NCBI GenBank assembly: GCA_024277895.1
Contig: JAJRUH010000022.1
Coordinates: forward strand, 1-35,491
Direction of reading: 5' to 3'
Length of the DNA stretch: 35,491 nt
Source: Bacteroidota bacterium
GTDB taxonomy: Bacteria > Bacteroidota > Bacteroidia > Bacteroidales > JAADGE01
The position numbers were made by a program, and so were the translations under genes. Shown in pieces: positions 1-8,154 of this stretch. The notes below the pieces were generated by a model. The model worked only from the letters and a program-made list of their open reading frames with translations, had not been told where the DNA came from and did not search any database. How positions within the stretch are numbered: the first letter of the stretch is position 1; every line of letters begins with the position of its first letter.

Positions 1-1676
1 AAAATAATTCCGGTAAAAATTAATGAAGCCAAAGCCGTTCCCAATACTATTTTTTTATGCTCATACGACCATTTCAGAACCGGTTTATATGATTTGGTTA
101 TGATATTCATTAAAATAACCGACGGATTTCTTTTTGAAAGTTTTTTGGGTTTAAGGAATAATGCAGATGCTACGGGCAGCCAAGTAAATCCGAATACCAT
201 AGCCCCTATAATTGCAAAACTGAATGTGAGAGCCATCGGTCTGAACATTTTACCTTCTACTCCGGTAAGTGATAAAATAGGAATTAAAATAATAAGGATA
301 ATTACTTGCCCGAAAACTGCGGAACTCATCATTTTGCCGGCTCCTTCGGCAGTTATTTTATCATATAAACTTTGTCTTTTTTCTTTTGGTGTATTTTTTA
401 TCTCACTTCTTTTGAGTATCAGACTGAACATAATAAATTCGACCAAAATAACCGCCCCGTCAATAATTATTCCGAAATCTAAAGCTCCCAAACTCATCAA
501 ATTTGCATCAATTCCGAAGATGTACATCAAAGATATGGTGAACAACAGAGCTAAAGGAATTATTGATGCTATTATGAGTGCCGAACGAACATCTCCGAGT
601 AAAAGCATTACTACAAGAATGACGATAATACTTCCGAGAAGCAAGTTTTCAACAATCGTAAAACTTGTTTTTGCCAAAAGCTCGCTACGGTCTAAAATAG
701 GATTTATGTAAACGCCTTCGGGCAATATTTTTTGCAGCTCGTTAATTTTTTTGTGAACGGCATTAATTACATCTTGCGAATTTGCATCTTTAAGCATCAT
801 AATTTGTCCTAAAACCTTTTCGCCTTCGCCGTTTGCGGTTATTGCACCGAATCTGTTGGCATATCCGGTTTTTACTTCGGCAATGTCTTTTATCAGAACA
901 GGTTTATTGTCGTTTTTCTTAACAACAATATTTTTTATGTCTTCAATCCCTTTTAATAATCCGTTTCCGCGAATGAAGAAACTTTGGTTTCCTTTTTCGA
1001 TATATGCCCCGCCTGCAATTGAATTATTGTTTTCCATTGCATCGAGAACTTCTGATACCGAAATGTTATAGTTATAGAGTTTTTGCGGATTTATTGAAAC
1101 TTCAAATTGCTTTAAATATCCGCCCCACGAGTTTATTTCTACAACACCGGGAATGCCTGCTAAATTTCTTTTTACCAGCCAATCCTGAATGGTTCGCAAT
1201 TTCATAGCATCATATTTGTCTTCATAACCCGGTTTTACGTCTAAAGTGTATTGATATATTTCGCCCAAACCGGTTGTTATGGGACCTAAAGACGGCGAAC
1301 CGAAACCTTCGGGAATATTTTCTTTTGCAACTTTTATTTTCTCTTCAATTAACTGACGAGGTAAATAAGTTCCTAATTTTTCATCGAATACTATAGTTAC
1401 TACAGACAGTCCGAATTTTGAAACGGAACGTATTTCCTGAACTCCGGGAAGATTTGCCATTTCAAGTTCTATGGGATATGTGATAAATTGTTCAATATCC
1501 TGAGTTGACAAATTAGTTGAAACGGTTATTACCTGAACTTGATTGTTTGTAATATCCGGAACCGCACCAACCGGAATTCTCGAAAGAGAAAACAATCCGA
1601 AACCGGTAACGGTAACCGTAAAAAGCAGAATAATCAGCTTGTATTTTATACTGAAATTAATTATTGATTTTATCAT
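1..1676 (-). CDS. czcA: CzcA/CusA-family heavy-metal efflux RND transporter, N-terminal part
   Basis: The minus strand is open from an ATG at 1676 to the window edge, giving 558 residues of an inner-membrane proton-driven metal exporter; the C-terminal half lies outside. It starts MIKSIINFSIKYK, followed by a first membrane helix, a large periplasmic porter region and the helix block from about residue 340. The helix-4 motif DFGIIIDGAVILVE places D400, D406 and E413 with the same spacing as the proton-relay D402/D408/E415 of Cupriavidus CzcA, which points to a divalent-cation (Zn/Co/Cd) exporter rather than a Cu/Ag CusA. No clear promoter is visible in the 46 nt between it and the upstream terminator. 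Partner CzcB/CzcC genes are not in view, so the metal is inferred. Confidence 0.93.
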   Translation of the reverse strand, partial: MIKSIINFSIKYKLIILLFTVTVTGFGLFSLSRIPVGAVPDITNNQVQVITVSTNLSTQDIEQFITYPIELEMANLPGVQEIRSVSKFGLSVVTIVFDEKLGTYLPRQLIEEKIKVAKENIPEGFGSPSLGPITTGLGEIYQYTLDVKPGYEDKYDAMKLRTIQDWLVKRNLAGIPGVVEINSWGGYLKQFEVSINPQKLYNYNISVSEVLDAMENNNSIAGGAYIEKGNQSFFIRGNGLLKGIEDIKNIVVKKNDNKPVLIKDIAEVKTGYANRFGAITANGEGEKVLGQIMMLKDANSQDVINAVHKKINELQKILPEGVYINPILDRSELLAKTSFTIVENLLLGSIIVILVVMLLLGDVRSALIIASIIPLALLFTISLMYIFGIDANLMSLGALDFGIIIDGAVILVEFIMFSLILKRSEIKNTPKEKRQSLYDKITAEGAGKMMSSAVFGQVIILIILIPILSLTGVEGKMFRPMALTFSFAIIGAMVFGFTWLPVASALFLKPKKLSKRNPSVILMNIITKSYKPVLKWSYEHKKIVLGTALASLIFTGII

Positions 1677-1722
1677 ATATTATTTGTGAATTGAATATAA
1701 GTTTATCCGGTAAGAAAAATGC

Positions 1723-1760
1723 AAAAAAAAGCCATAGGATTTGATAACTCTACGGCTTTT
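1723..1760 (-). terminator. Rho-independent terminator after the peroxiredoxin gene
   Basis: On the minus strand AAAAGCCGTAG pairs with CTATGGCTTTT (one G-U pair) across a short loop and runs into an uninterrupted run of eight T. It lies 17 nt after the peroxiredoxin stop codon and separates the perR operon from czcA. Confidence 0.8.
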
Positions 1761-1777
1761 AGGTTTGGTATAATGAA

Positions 1778-2437
1778 TTAGAGTTTTTTATGGCATAACC
1801 ACCAGTCGAAACATTCGTGTTCGCCTTGTTTCGCTTTTTCGAGGCGGTCTTTTGACATTTCGACGGTTGTTGCCGGCGGAACGATAACGCGATCGTTTAG
1901 TATTTCATTTTCAGGCCAGTTTGCCGGAATTGCAACTCCGTTTTTGTCGGATACCTGCATTCCTTCTACTGCTCTTAAAATTTCGTCCATATTACGTCCG
2001 AGTTCTTGCGGATAGTAGAAAATAATTCTGATTTTTCCTTTATCGTCAACGATAAATACTGCTCTTACGGTGTTTGTTCCTTTGCCGGGGTGAATAAGTC
2101 CGAGAGTTTCGGCAACTTTTCCGGTGTCGGCAATAATGGGGAATTGAATTTCTACATTCATATTGTCTTTAATCCATTCTTCCCATTTTATGTGTGCAAA
2201 AACCTGATCGACACTTAATCCTATGAGTTCGCAATTTAATGCTCTGAATTTATCGTAACGTTGCTGAAAAGCTACAAATTCGGTTGTGCAAACCGGTGTA
2301 AAATCGGCAGGGTGGCTGAATAATACGAACCATTTTCCTGCATAATCAATAGGTAATATTTTTATACCGTGCGTTGTTTGGACTTCTATTCTGGGAAAGT
2401 CGTCGCCTAATAAAGGCATTCCTTTTTTTTCTTCCAT
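1778..2437 (-). CDS. Peroxiredoxin, Prx6 subfamily (AhpC/TSA family)
   Basis: A 219-residue cytosolic thiol peroxidase that reduces hydrogen peroxide and organic peroxides. The peroxidatic cysteine is C50 in [12 protein letters not shown]. The protein keeps the long C-terminal dimerisation region of the Prx6 subfamily and ends with a C209-x5-C215 pair ([13 protein letters not shown]), the arrangement known from archaeal enzymes such as Aeropyrum pernix thioredoxin peroxidase, where the C-terminal cysteines take part in the catalytic cycle. Length is normal for this group. It is last in the perR operon, 90 nt after rubrerythrin with a palindrome in the gap and no promoter visible there, so co-transcription and PerR control are inferred. 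Confidence 0.95.
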   Translation of the reverse strand: MEEKKGMPLLGDDFPRIEVQTTHGIKILPIDYAGKWFVLFSHPADFTPVCTTEFVAFQQRYDKFRALNCELIGLSVDQVFAHIKWEEWIKDNMNVEIQFPIIADTGKVAETLGLIHPGKGTNTVRAVFIVDDKGKIRIIFYYPQELGRNMDEILRAVEGMQVSDKNGVAIPANWPENEILNDRVIVPPATTVEMSKDRLEKAKQGEHECFDWWLCHKKL

Positions 2438-2488
2438 TTTATTAGAGTTTTTAAATTTTTAATTAAAAAATAAGAGTTTTTGTTTTGA

Positions 2489-2519
2489 GACTTTCCAAGT
2501 CTTCAAGACTTGGAAAGTC
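2489..2519. repeat. Perfect 15-bp inverted repeat with 1-nt centre
   Basis: GACTTTCCAAGTCTT is followed by one base and its exact reverse complement, between rubrerythrin and peroxiredoxin. On the plus strand it is followed by eight T (2522-2529), but on the minus strand, the coding strand here, the following bases are A-rich. It therefore does not look like a terminator for the operon. It could be a dispersed REP-like palindrome or an mRNA processing/stability hairpin. Confidence 0.85.
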
Positions 2520-2527
2520 AATTTTTT

Positions 2528-3103
2528 TTAGTAATTAGTTTCTTTAATTTCGAAATACGATTGCGGATGCAGGCAAGCCGGACATACTTTCGGTGCTTTT
2601 TCGCCTTCGTGAACATAGCCGCAATTACGACATTTCCAGTAAATTTTTCCGTTACGTTCGAATACTTTTCCGGATTCTAAGTTGTCATATAAGGTTTTGT
2701 ATCGTTTTTCGTGTTCTGCTTCTACTTTTGCAATCATTTTGTATGCTGTTGCTATTTCTTTAAATCCTTCTTCTTCTGCAATTTTGGCAAATTCCGGATA
2801 AAGTTCTGTCCATTCTTCATTTTCACCTTCAGCAGAAGCTTTTAAATTTTCTAAAGTAGTTCCTATTTTTCCTGCAGGGTATGTAGCTGTAATTTCTACC
2901 ATATTTCCTTCTAAGAATTTGAAAAAACGTTTAGCATGTTCTTTCTCATTAAGTGCCGTTTCAGCAAAAATAGCTGAGATTTGTTCCAAACCTTCTTTCT
3001 TTGCTTGTTTCGAGAAATAATCGTAACGCATTCTTGCCTGTGATTCACCGGCGAATGATTTTAATAAATTTTGTTCTGTTTTTGTTCCTTTTAAACTTTT
3101 CAT
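2528..3103 (-). CDS. rbr: Rubrerythrin
   Basis: A 191-residue cytosolic non-haem diiron peroxidase that reduces H2O2 to water in anaerobes. The four-helix diiron domain (about 1-145) carries E20, E53xxH56, E94, E97 and E128xxH131, matching the ligand set of Desulfovibrio rubrerythrin. A C-terminal rubredoxin domain has C158-x2-C161 and C174-x2-C177, which bind the iron that feeds electrons to the diiron site. Length is typical. It lies 19 nt downstream of the flavin reductase/rubredoxin gene, its likely electron donor, in the perR operon. The stop codon overlaps the T run beside the palindrome. Confidence 0.97.
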   Translation of the reverse strand: MKSLKGTKTEQNLLKSFAGESQARMRYDYFSKQAKKEGLEQISAIFAETALNEKEHAKRFFKFLEGNMVEITATYPAGKIGTTLENLKASAEGENEEWTELYPEFAKIAEEEGFKEIATAYKMIAKVEAEHEKRYKTLYDNLESGKVFERNGKIYWKCRNCGYVHEGEKAPKVCPACLHPQSYFEIKETNY

Positions 3104-3122
3104 AATGTAAAAATTTTAATTA

Positions 3123-3803
3123 TCAATTATATTTAATTTCTGAAAATTCTTCTTTGCCGACACCACAAGTCGGGCATTTCCAATCATCCGGCAGGTCTTC
3201 AAATTTTATTTTTTCAATATTGTTATCATAGATATGTCCGCAAACTGAACACTTGTAAATTTTAAATTTTATTTTTTTATTTTTTGTATTTTCTTTTTTG
3301 ATATATGTCGGAGCATTTTTTGGGGCAATTCCTTTCTTTACATCTTTATAATAAGCATATGTTAAAGGTGTTTCGGCATTCTCAATCATTTGAGCATCAA
3401 ATAATTCTCCGATAAATAATAAATGTGAATTTATATCAATTGTATCAGTTAATTTAAATTCTAAGTATGCAATACTGTCGTTTGTGAAAATCGGAGTTCC
3501 TGTTTTTCCGTATTTAATATTAAATCCTTCTGATTTATTGAAATTTTTACCGCTTTTAAAACCAAAATTTCCTATTGTTTCGGATTTTGTTTCTTGTTTT
3601 AGTATTGAAACCGAAAAACTTTTATGTTTTCTTATCAATTCACTTGTATAATTATTTTTATTACAACTAATTGCAAACTTTGCAGGTTCGGAAGTTATTT
3701 GAAAAACCGTATTTGCAATATATCCGTTAGCTTTTTCTTTGTTGCCGGAACTAACTATGTATAAGCCGTATGAGATATAATTTAATGCTTTTTTATTTAT
3801 CAT
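3123..3803 (-). CDS. Flavin reductase-like / rubredoxin fusion (high-molecular-weight rubredoxin)
   Basis: A 226-residue fusion. Residues 1 to about 155 resemble the FMN-binding split-barrel flavin reductase family (N-terminal [14 protein letters not shown]), joined by a Lys-rich linker to a rubredoxin domain with C185-x2-C188 and C210-x2-C213 ([12 protein letters not shown]). The same architecture is seen in Moorella high-molecular-weight rubredoxin (Hrb), an NAD(P)H:rubredoxin oxidoreductase. Family knowledge supports electron delivery to rubrerythrin-type or flavodiiron acceptors. Being directly between perR (12 nt gap) and rubrerythrin (19 nt gap), it most likely reduces rubrerythrin; that partner choice is inferred. 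No flavodiiron gene is present. Confidence 0.9.
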   Translation of the reverse strand: MINKKALNYISYGLYIVSSGNKEKANGYIANTVFQITSEPAKFAISCNKNNYTSELIRKHKSFSVSILKQETKSETIGNFGFKSGKNFNKSEGFNIKYGKTGTPIFTNDSIAYLEFKLTDTIDINSHLLFIGELFDAQMIENAETPLTYAYYKDVKKGIAPKNAPTYIKKENTKNKKIKFKIYKCSVCGHIYDNNIEKIKFEDLPDDWKCPTCGVGKEEFSEIKYN

Positions 3804-3815
3804 TTTGTTGAGATT

Positions 3816-4232
3816 TTAATTTTCTGATGCACATAATTTGCAAATGCCTTTAATCATAATGTCTGTCTTGTTAAATATGAAGTGCTCCAAACCTTTGTAT
3901 TTTAAGTCATTGTAGTTGTAATCAAAGTCGTAAATTTTACCGCATCTTTCACATTTAAAATGACCGTGAATATTCTTTCTGGCATCATATCTTATTTCAT
4001 TTTCTTCAATATTTACACTTTTTATCAATTTTTGTTCTTCAAATAATTTTAAAGTATTATAAACCGTAGTTTTTGATAATGTCGGTATTTCATTTGACAA
4101 TGTTTTGAAAATAGTGTCAACAGTTGGGTGAATATTGTTATTTACAATGTATTCGTAAATTTTTATTCTGTGATAAGACGGTTTTATACCATATAGTATT
4201 AATTCGTCACTTATGTTTTGTATCAGTTGCAT
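3816..4232 (-). CDS. perR: PerR-type peroxide-sensing repressor, Fur family
   Basis: A 138-residue Fur-family winged-helix metalloregulator. H35, D83, H89, H91 and D102 match the Bacillus subtilis PerR regulatory-metal ligands H37, D85, H91, H93 and D104 with a constant shift of two. The aspartate at 83 is the PerR marker (Fur has Glu). The structural zinc site is C94-x2-C97 and C131-x2-C134. In PerR, peroxide oxidises the metal-binding histidines and the protein leaves DNA. A near-consensus Per box begins 2 nt before the start codon, indicating autoregulation. It is first in an operon with hrb-like, rbr and peroxiredoxin genes. No Shine-Dalgarno sequence is present, as is usual in this phylum. 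Confidence 0.95.
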   Translation of the reverse strand: MQLIQNISDELILYGIKPSYHRIKIYEYIVNNNIHPTVDTIFKTLSNEIPTLSKTTVYNTLKLFEEQKLIKSVNIEENEIRYDARKNIHGHFKCERCGKIYDFDYNYNDLKYKGLEHFIFNKTDIMIKGICKLCASEN

Positions 4233-4234
4233 AA

Positions 4235-4249
4235 TTGTAATGATTATAA
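4235..4249 (-). promoter_or_regulatory. Per box (PerR operator)
   Basis: Plus-strand TTGTAATGATTATAA is a 7-1-7 dyad with one mismatch and agrees with the Bacillus consensus TTATAATNATTATAA at 13 of 14 defined positions. It lies between the predicted transcription start (about 4260) and the perR start codon, so a bound repressor would block the whole operon. Confidence 0.8.
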
Positions 4250-4263
4250 AATAAAAAACATTG

Positions 4264-4295
4264 CAAATTTATAATAATAGTATGAAATATACAAA
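4264..4295 (-). promoter_or_regulatory. Bacteroidota-type promoter of the perR operon
   Basis: On the minus strand TTTG (4295-4292), then 20 nt, then TAAATTTG (4271-4264), a full match to the TTTG-N19-21-TAnnTTTG consensus. Just upstream is an 8-bp dyad, TTATATCA (4298-4305) and TGATATAA (4321-4328), of unknown meaning. Confidence 0.75.
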
Positions 4296-4364
4296 TTTTA
4301 TATCATATTTTTCAAAAGTGTGATATAATAATAAGATAATCAGTTACTTAGGTGTAAATAAAAA

Positions 4365-5123
4365 TTAGAGTCTGATAATTTCCGAAGCTTCTTGTCTTGA
4401 AGTAAGTAAAATTTTATATTTTTTGTAAAGGTGAGAAAACGTTTGTTTAACAATGTCGTGTGTATTATTTACAGCTGAAATATGAGAAAAAAATAAAGTT
4501 TTTAATTTTTGAGAAGCATAATTTTCAATGAGCTCTTTTGCCTGAAGATTGGATAAATGCCCTTTTGATGAACTGACTCTTTGTTTGAGGTAGTATGGAT
4601 ATAATCCGTTCATAAGCATATCTTCATCATAATTAGCTTCCAAAAAGACGGCATCACATTCGGAAAGTTCTTGGTGTAATGTTTCGTTGGTCTCTCCTAT
4701 ATCGGTCATTACTCCGATGTTTTTTCCGTTAATTTCTATTCTGAAACTACAAGGATCTGCAGCATCATGATTTTTTTTGAAGGAATGAATTTTTATATTA
4801 TCTATTTTATAAGGAGTTCCGGGTTCAAAAAAACCGAAATTATCGGCTTTATTTTTATCATAACATTTACGATAAGTTTTTTTTGTGTAAAATACGGGAA
4901 TGCCGAGTTTCTTTGATGTTACACGTGCCCCTTGTATGTGATCGGAATGTTCGTGGGAAATAAAAATTGCTTTTATTTTATTTTTATTCAAACCGGCTTC
5001 GTTTAACCGCTCAATTAAGCGTTTATAATAAATGCCGATATCAATTAATATTGCTGAATTTTCATTTCCGATGTAGTAACAATTTCCGTTACTGCCGGAT
5101 GCCAATGCACAAATTTCTGTCAT
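4365..5123 (-). CDS. MBL-fold metallo-hydrolase, WalJ/YycJ-like
   Basis: A 252-residue metallo-beta-lactamase-fold hydrolase of the YycJ/WalJ type. It begins with the characteristic LASGSNGNCYYIG and has the metal motif H57-E-H59-S-D61-H62, H119, D141 and H189 (GHLSN). WalJ-like proteins are proposed to be 5' exonucleases or phosphodiesterases involved in DNA metabolism; the substrate here is not known. There is no signal peptide, so it is cytosolic. It is a single gene, divergent from ppiD by 139 nt and separated from perR by 132 nt that contain the perR promoter. The intergenic region also holds a small dyad, TCAGAAATTCTGA (5152-5164). Confidence 0.88.
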   Translation of the reverse strand: MTEICALASGSNGNCYYIGNENSAILIDIGIYYKRLIERLNEAGLNKNKIKAIFISHEHSDHIQGARVTSKKLGIPVFYTKKTYRKCYDKNKADNFGFFEPGTPYKIDNIKIHSFKKNHDAADPCSFRIEINGKNIGVMTDIGETNETLHQELSECDAVFLEANYDEDMLMNGLYPYYLKQRVSSSKGHLSNLQAKELIENYASQKLKTLFFSHISAVNNTHDIVKQTFSHLYKKYKILLTSRQEASEIIRL

Positions 5124-5211
5124 AAATTTTTTTGTAAAGAAAAGAATAATTTCAGAAATTCTGATTTTAAAATAATATTAAATGAATAATTTATTCTTTA
5201 ATAATTTTATA

Positions 5212-5219
5212 TATATTTG
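5212..5219 (+). promoter_or_regulatory. Possible promoter -7 element for ppiD
   Basis: TATATTTG matches TAnnTTTG, 43 nt before the start codon. No TTTG or TTG is found at the proper distance upstream, so the call rests on one element only. Confidence 0.45.
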
Positions 5220-5262
5220 CAAACTTTAAATTTTAGAACTAAAATAATATAATCATTTAAAA

Positions 5263-7350
5263 ATGGCTACATTACAAAGAATACGAAATGCAGGACCGAT
5301 AATTGTAATAGTAATCGGCTTAGCATTGGTCGCTTTTTTATTGGGAGATGTTAATAAACTTTTCTCTCGCTCAGAAAAAGATGTTGCAGAGATTAACGGA
5401 ACTCCTGTTACAATTCAGGAATATCAAGCAAGGTATAAGAATTATGAAGAAAGTATGAAAACGCTTACCGGAAAATCTTCTTTAGATGAACAAAATCAAA
5501 AATTCGTTAAAAAGCAAGTTTGGGATAAAATTGTAAAAAAATATGCACTTTCTTCTGTTTATGATAATTTAGGACTGGGAGTCAGTGACTTAGAACTTGC
5601 AAAAATAGTCAGCGGAGAAAATATACAAACAGGACTTGATCCTTTGACACGACAAATATTTACTGATCCTAACACTCGACAGTTTAATGCAAAAGCTGCA
5701 GTTAATTTCTTTTCAAATGCAAATCAGTCCGAAGAGAGTTTGCAAGTTGCTAAATTTTTGGAGAATGAAATGCGTGATAACAGAGAATATACAAAATATA
5801 CATCTTTAATTTTAAAAGGCTTAAATATTACTGATTTTGAAGCTAAGAAGTTGTATAAAGATCGTGTTAATATTGTTGATTTTGATTATACGACTAAAAA
5901 ATACAGTTCAATTCCTGACAGTACAATTTCGGTTTCGGAAGCAGAACTTCAAACGTATTACGATAATCATAATAATGATTTTGAACAAAAAAAATCTCGT
6001 GATATAGAATATGTTACATTAAATGTTATTCCTTCTGCCGATGATTATAAAACAGCAAAAAAGGATATTGAATATTACATACAGGAATTTGGCGAAATCT
6101 CAGTTGATACTTCAATAAATGAAATTATTGATTATGTAAATGCTAATTCAGAAGTTCCTTTCAGCGATGCTCACCTTACTCTTGCTGAACTCGGAGACAC
6201 TGCTTTGTTCTATGCATCTCCGGATTCTGTTTTCGGACCTGTTTTGGAAAACGGATCTTATGTATTAAAACGTGTTTTCGACAGAGTTAACATACCTGAT
6301 ACCGTCGGAGCACGCCATATATTAATTAAAGTTGACGGACAAGGTATTAAAGACATGGCAAGAGCTGAAGAAATTGCCGACAGTCTGAAAGTTTTAATAA
6401 AAAACGGTGCTGATTTTGCTCAATTGGCAAAAGATAATTCTGCCGATCAAGGTTCCGCACAAAAAGGCGGAGATCTCGGGAAATTTACTGAAGGACGAAT
6501 GGTAAGGGCATTCAGTGATGCTTGTTTTAAAGGTAAAACCGGTGATTTGTTAATTGTCAAAACTCAATACGGAGTTCATTTAATTGAAATTACTTACCAA
6601 AGCAGTCCTAAAAAAGAAAAAGTAAGGCTTGCTGAAATAGTTAACAAAGTAAGACCGGGTAATAATACGATTAGTGAATATTATGCCAAAGCTACAGCTT
6701 TATCTGCAAATTCAGGAAATAATATTGAAAAATTTGATCAATTAATAGAGAAAGATCATTTAACAAAGAAAATTGCGACTGAAATAACTCCCGAAACAGA
6801 AATTATTGCCGGTATAGATAATCCTGAGCCTATTATTCGTTGGATTTTTAAAGATGAAACCGGCAAAGGCAGTGTTTCAGAACCATTTCAAGACGGAGAT
6901 GTTTTTATTGTAGTTGCCGTAACAGAGGTAAGAAAAGACGGTATTGCTCCTTTAGAACAAGTTAAAGATTTTGTAACTGCAAAAGTAATCAAACAAAAGA
7001 AAGGTAAAATATTGGCTGAAGAAATGCAAGATGTTACGACTTTTGATAAAACTGCGGAGAATATCAGTTTTTCATCCTCAAGACTAAATAACGACGGTAT
7101 TGAATATGCTGTAATTGCAACTGCAACTCAGTTGGAAAAAGATAAAATTTCAAAACCGATTATAGGAGAAAACGGTGTTTATGTTTTAAAAGTTACATCT
7201 AAAACAAGTGCCGGCAAAGTTGAAGATAAAGATGCAGTTAATGATAAAAGAAATGCAGAAAGAAGATTATATTTTACTGTTTCCCGAAAAATATTTGATG
7301 CCTTAAAAGATGCTGCTGACGTAAAAGACGACAGAAGTAAATTCTTTTAA
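5263..7350 (+). CDS. PpiD/SurA-like periplasmic peptidyl-prolyl cis-trans isomerase
   Basis: A 695-residue membrane-anchored foldase. It starts with a short cytosolic segment and a single anchor helix (residues about 11-28, GPIIVIVIGLALVAFLLG), followed by a SurA_N-like chaperone region and a parvulin/rotamase domain at about 346-446, recognisable from GARHILIK, QKGGDLGKFTEGRMV and TQYGVHLIEI. A C-terminal region (about 560-690) with another NGVYVLKV segment resembles a degenerate second parvulin unit. Such proteins assist folding of exported and outer-membrane proteins. It is a stand-alone gene, ended by a hairpin that it shares with the convergent rhomboid gene. Confidence 0.92.
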   Translation: MATLQRIRNAGPIIVIVIGLALVAFLLGDVNKLFSRSEKDVAEINGTPVTIQEYQARYKNYEESMKTLTGKSSLDEQNQKFVKKQVWDKIVKKYALSSVYDNLGLGVSDLELAKIVSGENIQTGLDPLTRQIFTDPNTRQFNAKAAVNFFSNANQSEESLQVAKFLENEMRDNREYTKYTSLILKGLNITDFEAKKLYKDRVNIVDFDYTTKKYSSIPDSTISVSEAELQTYYDNHNNDFEQKKSRDIEYVTLNVIPSADDYKTAKKDIEYYIQEFGEISVDTSINEIIDYVNANSEVPFSDAHLTLAELGDTALFYASPDSVFGPVLENGSYVLKRVFDRVNIPDTVGARHILIKVDGQGIKDMARAEEIADSLKVLIKNGADFAQLAKDNSADQGSAQKGGDLGKFTEGRMVRAFSDACFKGKTGDLLIVKTQYGVHLIEITYQSSPKKEKVRLAEIVNKVRPGNNTISEYYAKATALSANSGNNIEKFDQLIEKDHLTKKIATEITPETEIIAGIDNPEPIIRWIFKDETGKGSVSEPFQDGDVFIVVAVTEVRKDGIAPLEQVKDFVTAKVIKQKKGKILAEEMQDVTTFDKTAENISFSSSRLNNDGIEYAVIATATQLEKDKISKPIIGENGVYVLKVTSKTSAGKVEDKDAVNDKRNAERRLYFTVSRKIFDALKDAADVKDDRSKFF

Positions 7351-7371
7351 AATCTAATGATATATAATTAG

Positions 7372-7402
7372 AAAATCCGAGCAGTTACTGTTCGGATTTT
7401 TT
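7372..7402. terminator. Bidirectional hairpin terminator between ppiD and rhomboid genes
   Basis: AATCCGAGCAG pairs with CTGTTCGGATT (11 bp, one G-T pair) around a 3-nt loop, followed by a T run on the plus strand and preceded by four A, giving TTTT on the minus strand. The TAA of the rhomboid gene (7385-7387) sits at the hairpin loop. Confidence 0.85.
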
Positions 7403-8095
7403 ATTATTAGTCTCGTTTTCATTTTTATAGTACCATTTTATTTCTGAAATATCTTCAAAAAAACTTTCAGGATTTGAAAAATCATAAAGAAATTTATCAT
7501 CATTATCATTGGTTTCATTCTCAGTGCTGATTTTAATATTTTTAGGTGCAAATATAAATGCGGAAACCAAACCCGTTATTGCTCCGAATAAATGCGATTC
7601 CCACGAAACTTCCGGTTTTAAAGGTAAAACACCCCACACCATGCCGCCGTAGATAAAAATAATTAATAATGAGAGTGCTGCTAAAGAACGGTTTTTTTGA
7701 AGCAATCCCGAAAAAAATAAGAAAGAAGCAAAACCGTAAATCATTCCGCTTGCACCTATATGATAGGCAGGTCGGGCGGCTAACCAAACCCAAAATCCCG
7801 AAAACAACCATATTATTAAAAAAACTTTATAGGCAGATTCTTTATAAAAATAAAACAAACCTGTTCCTAACAGTAAAAACGGAATTGTATTCGAAAATAA
7901 ATGTTCAAAACTTCCGTGTATAAACGGTGCCGTAATTATTCCCGTTAAGCAATTTAATCTTTGCGGATAAATTCCGTAGGTATATAAATGAAGATTTAAT
8001 GAATATTCGATAATTTTTATTAACCACATTATTATTAAGAACAATAAAGGAACCGTTAAACTTAATTTTAATCTTATTTTCTCAATATTATTCAT
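7385..8095 (-). CDS. Rhomboid-family intramembrane serine protease
   Basis: A 236-residue polytopic membrane protein. The catalytic dyad is S116 in GASG and H168 in WESHLFG, with the conserved H65 and N69 of FEHLFSN; six or so hydrophobic helices fill residues 12-183, followed by a cytosolic Asn/Glu/Lys-rich tail. Rhomboids cut transmembrane substrates inside the bilayer; the substrate is unknown. The reading frame continues upstream to 8197, but I chose the ATG at 8095. The extension would overlap tgt, and a promoter lies at 8147-8115 inside it. A stand-alone gene convergent with ppiD and divergent from tgt. Confidence 0.92.
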   Translation of the reverse strand: MNNIEKIRLKLSLTVPLLFLIIMWLIKIIEYSLNLHLYTYGIYPQRLNCLTGIITAPFIHGSFEHLFSNTIPFLLLGTGLFYFYKESAYKVFLIIWLFSGFWVWLAARPAYHIGASGMIYGFASFLFFSGLLQKNRSLAALSLLIIFIYGGMVWGVLPLKPEVSWESHLFGAITGLVSAFIFAPKNIKISTENETNDNDDKFLYDFSNPESFFEDISEIKWYYKNENETNNKKSEQ

Positions 8096-8114
8096 TAATT
8101 TTACCTTTTTAATA

Positions 8115-8147
8115 CAAATGTAATTATTAATAAAAATATTTTGCAAG
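8115..8147 (-). promoter_or_regulatory. Promoter of the rhomboid gene
   Basis: On the minus strand CTTG (8147-8144), then 21 nt, then TACATTTG (8122-8115), matching TTG-N19-21-TAnnTTTG. Its predicted start near 8111 leaves a leader of about 16 nt to the ATG at 8095, which supports that start. Confidence 0.6.
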
Positions 8148-8154
8148 AAATCAG

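Noticed and set aside
94-711. Plus-strand ORF of 205 codons near the left edge (and others at 856 and 1004)
   Set aside because: They are antisense to the czcA frame, which is continuous and clearly homologous; no homology seen in the antisense products.
2489-2529. Palindrome plus T run as the terminator of rubrerythrin
   Set aside because: The T run follows the hairpin only on the plus strand; on the coding minus strand the downstream bases are A-rich.
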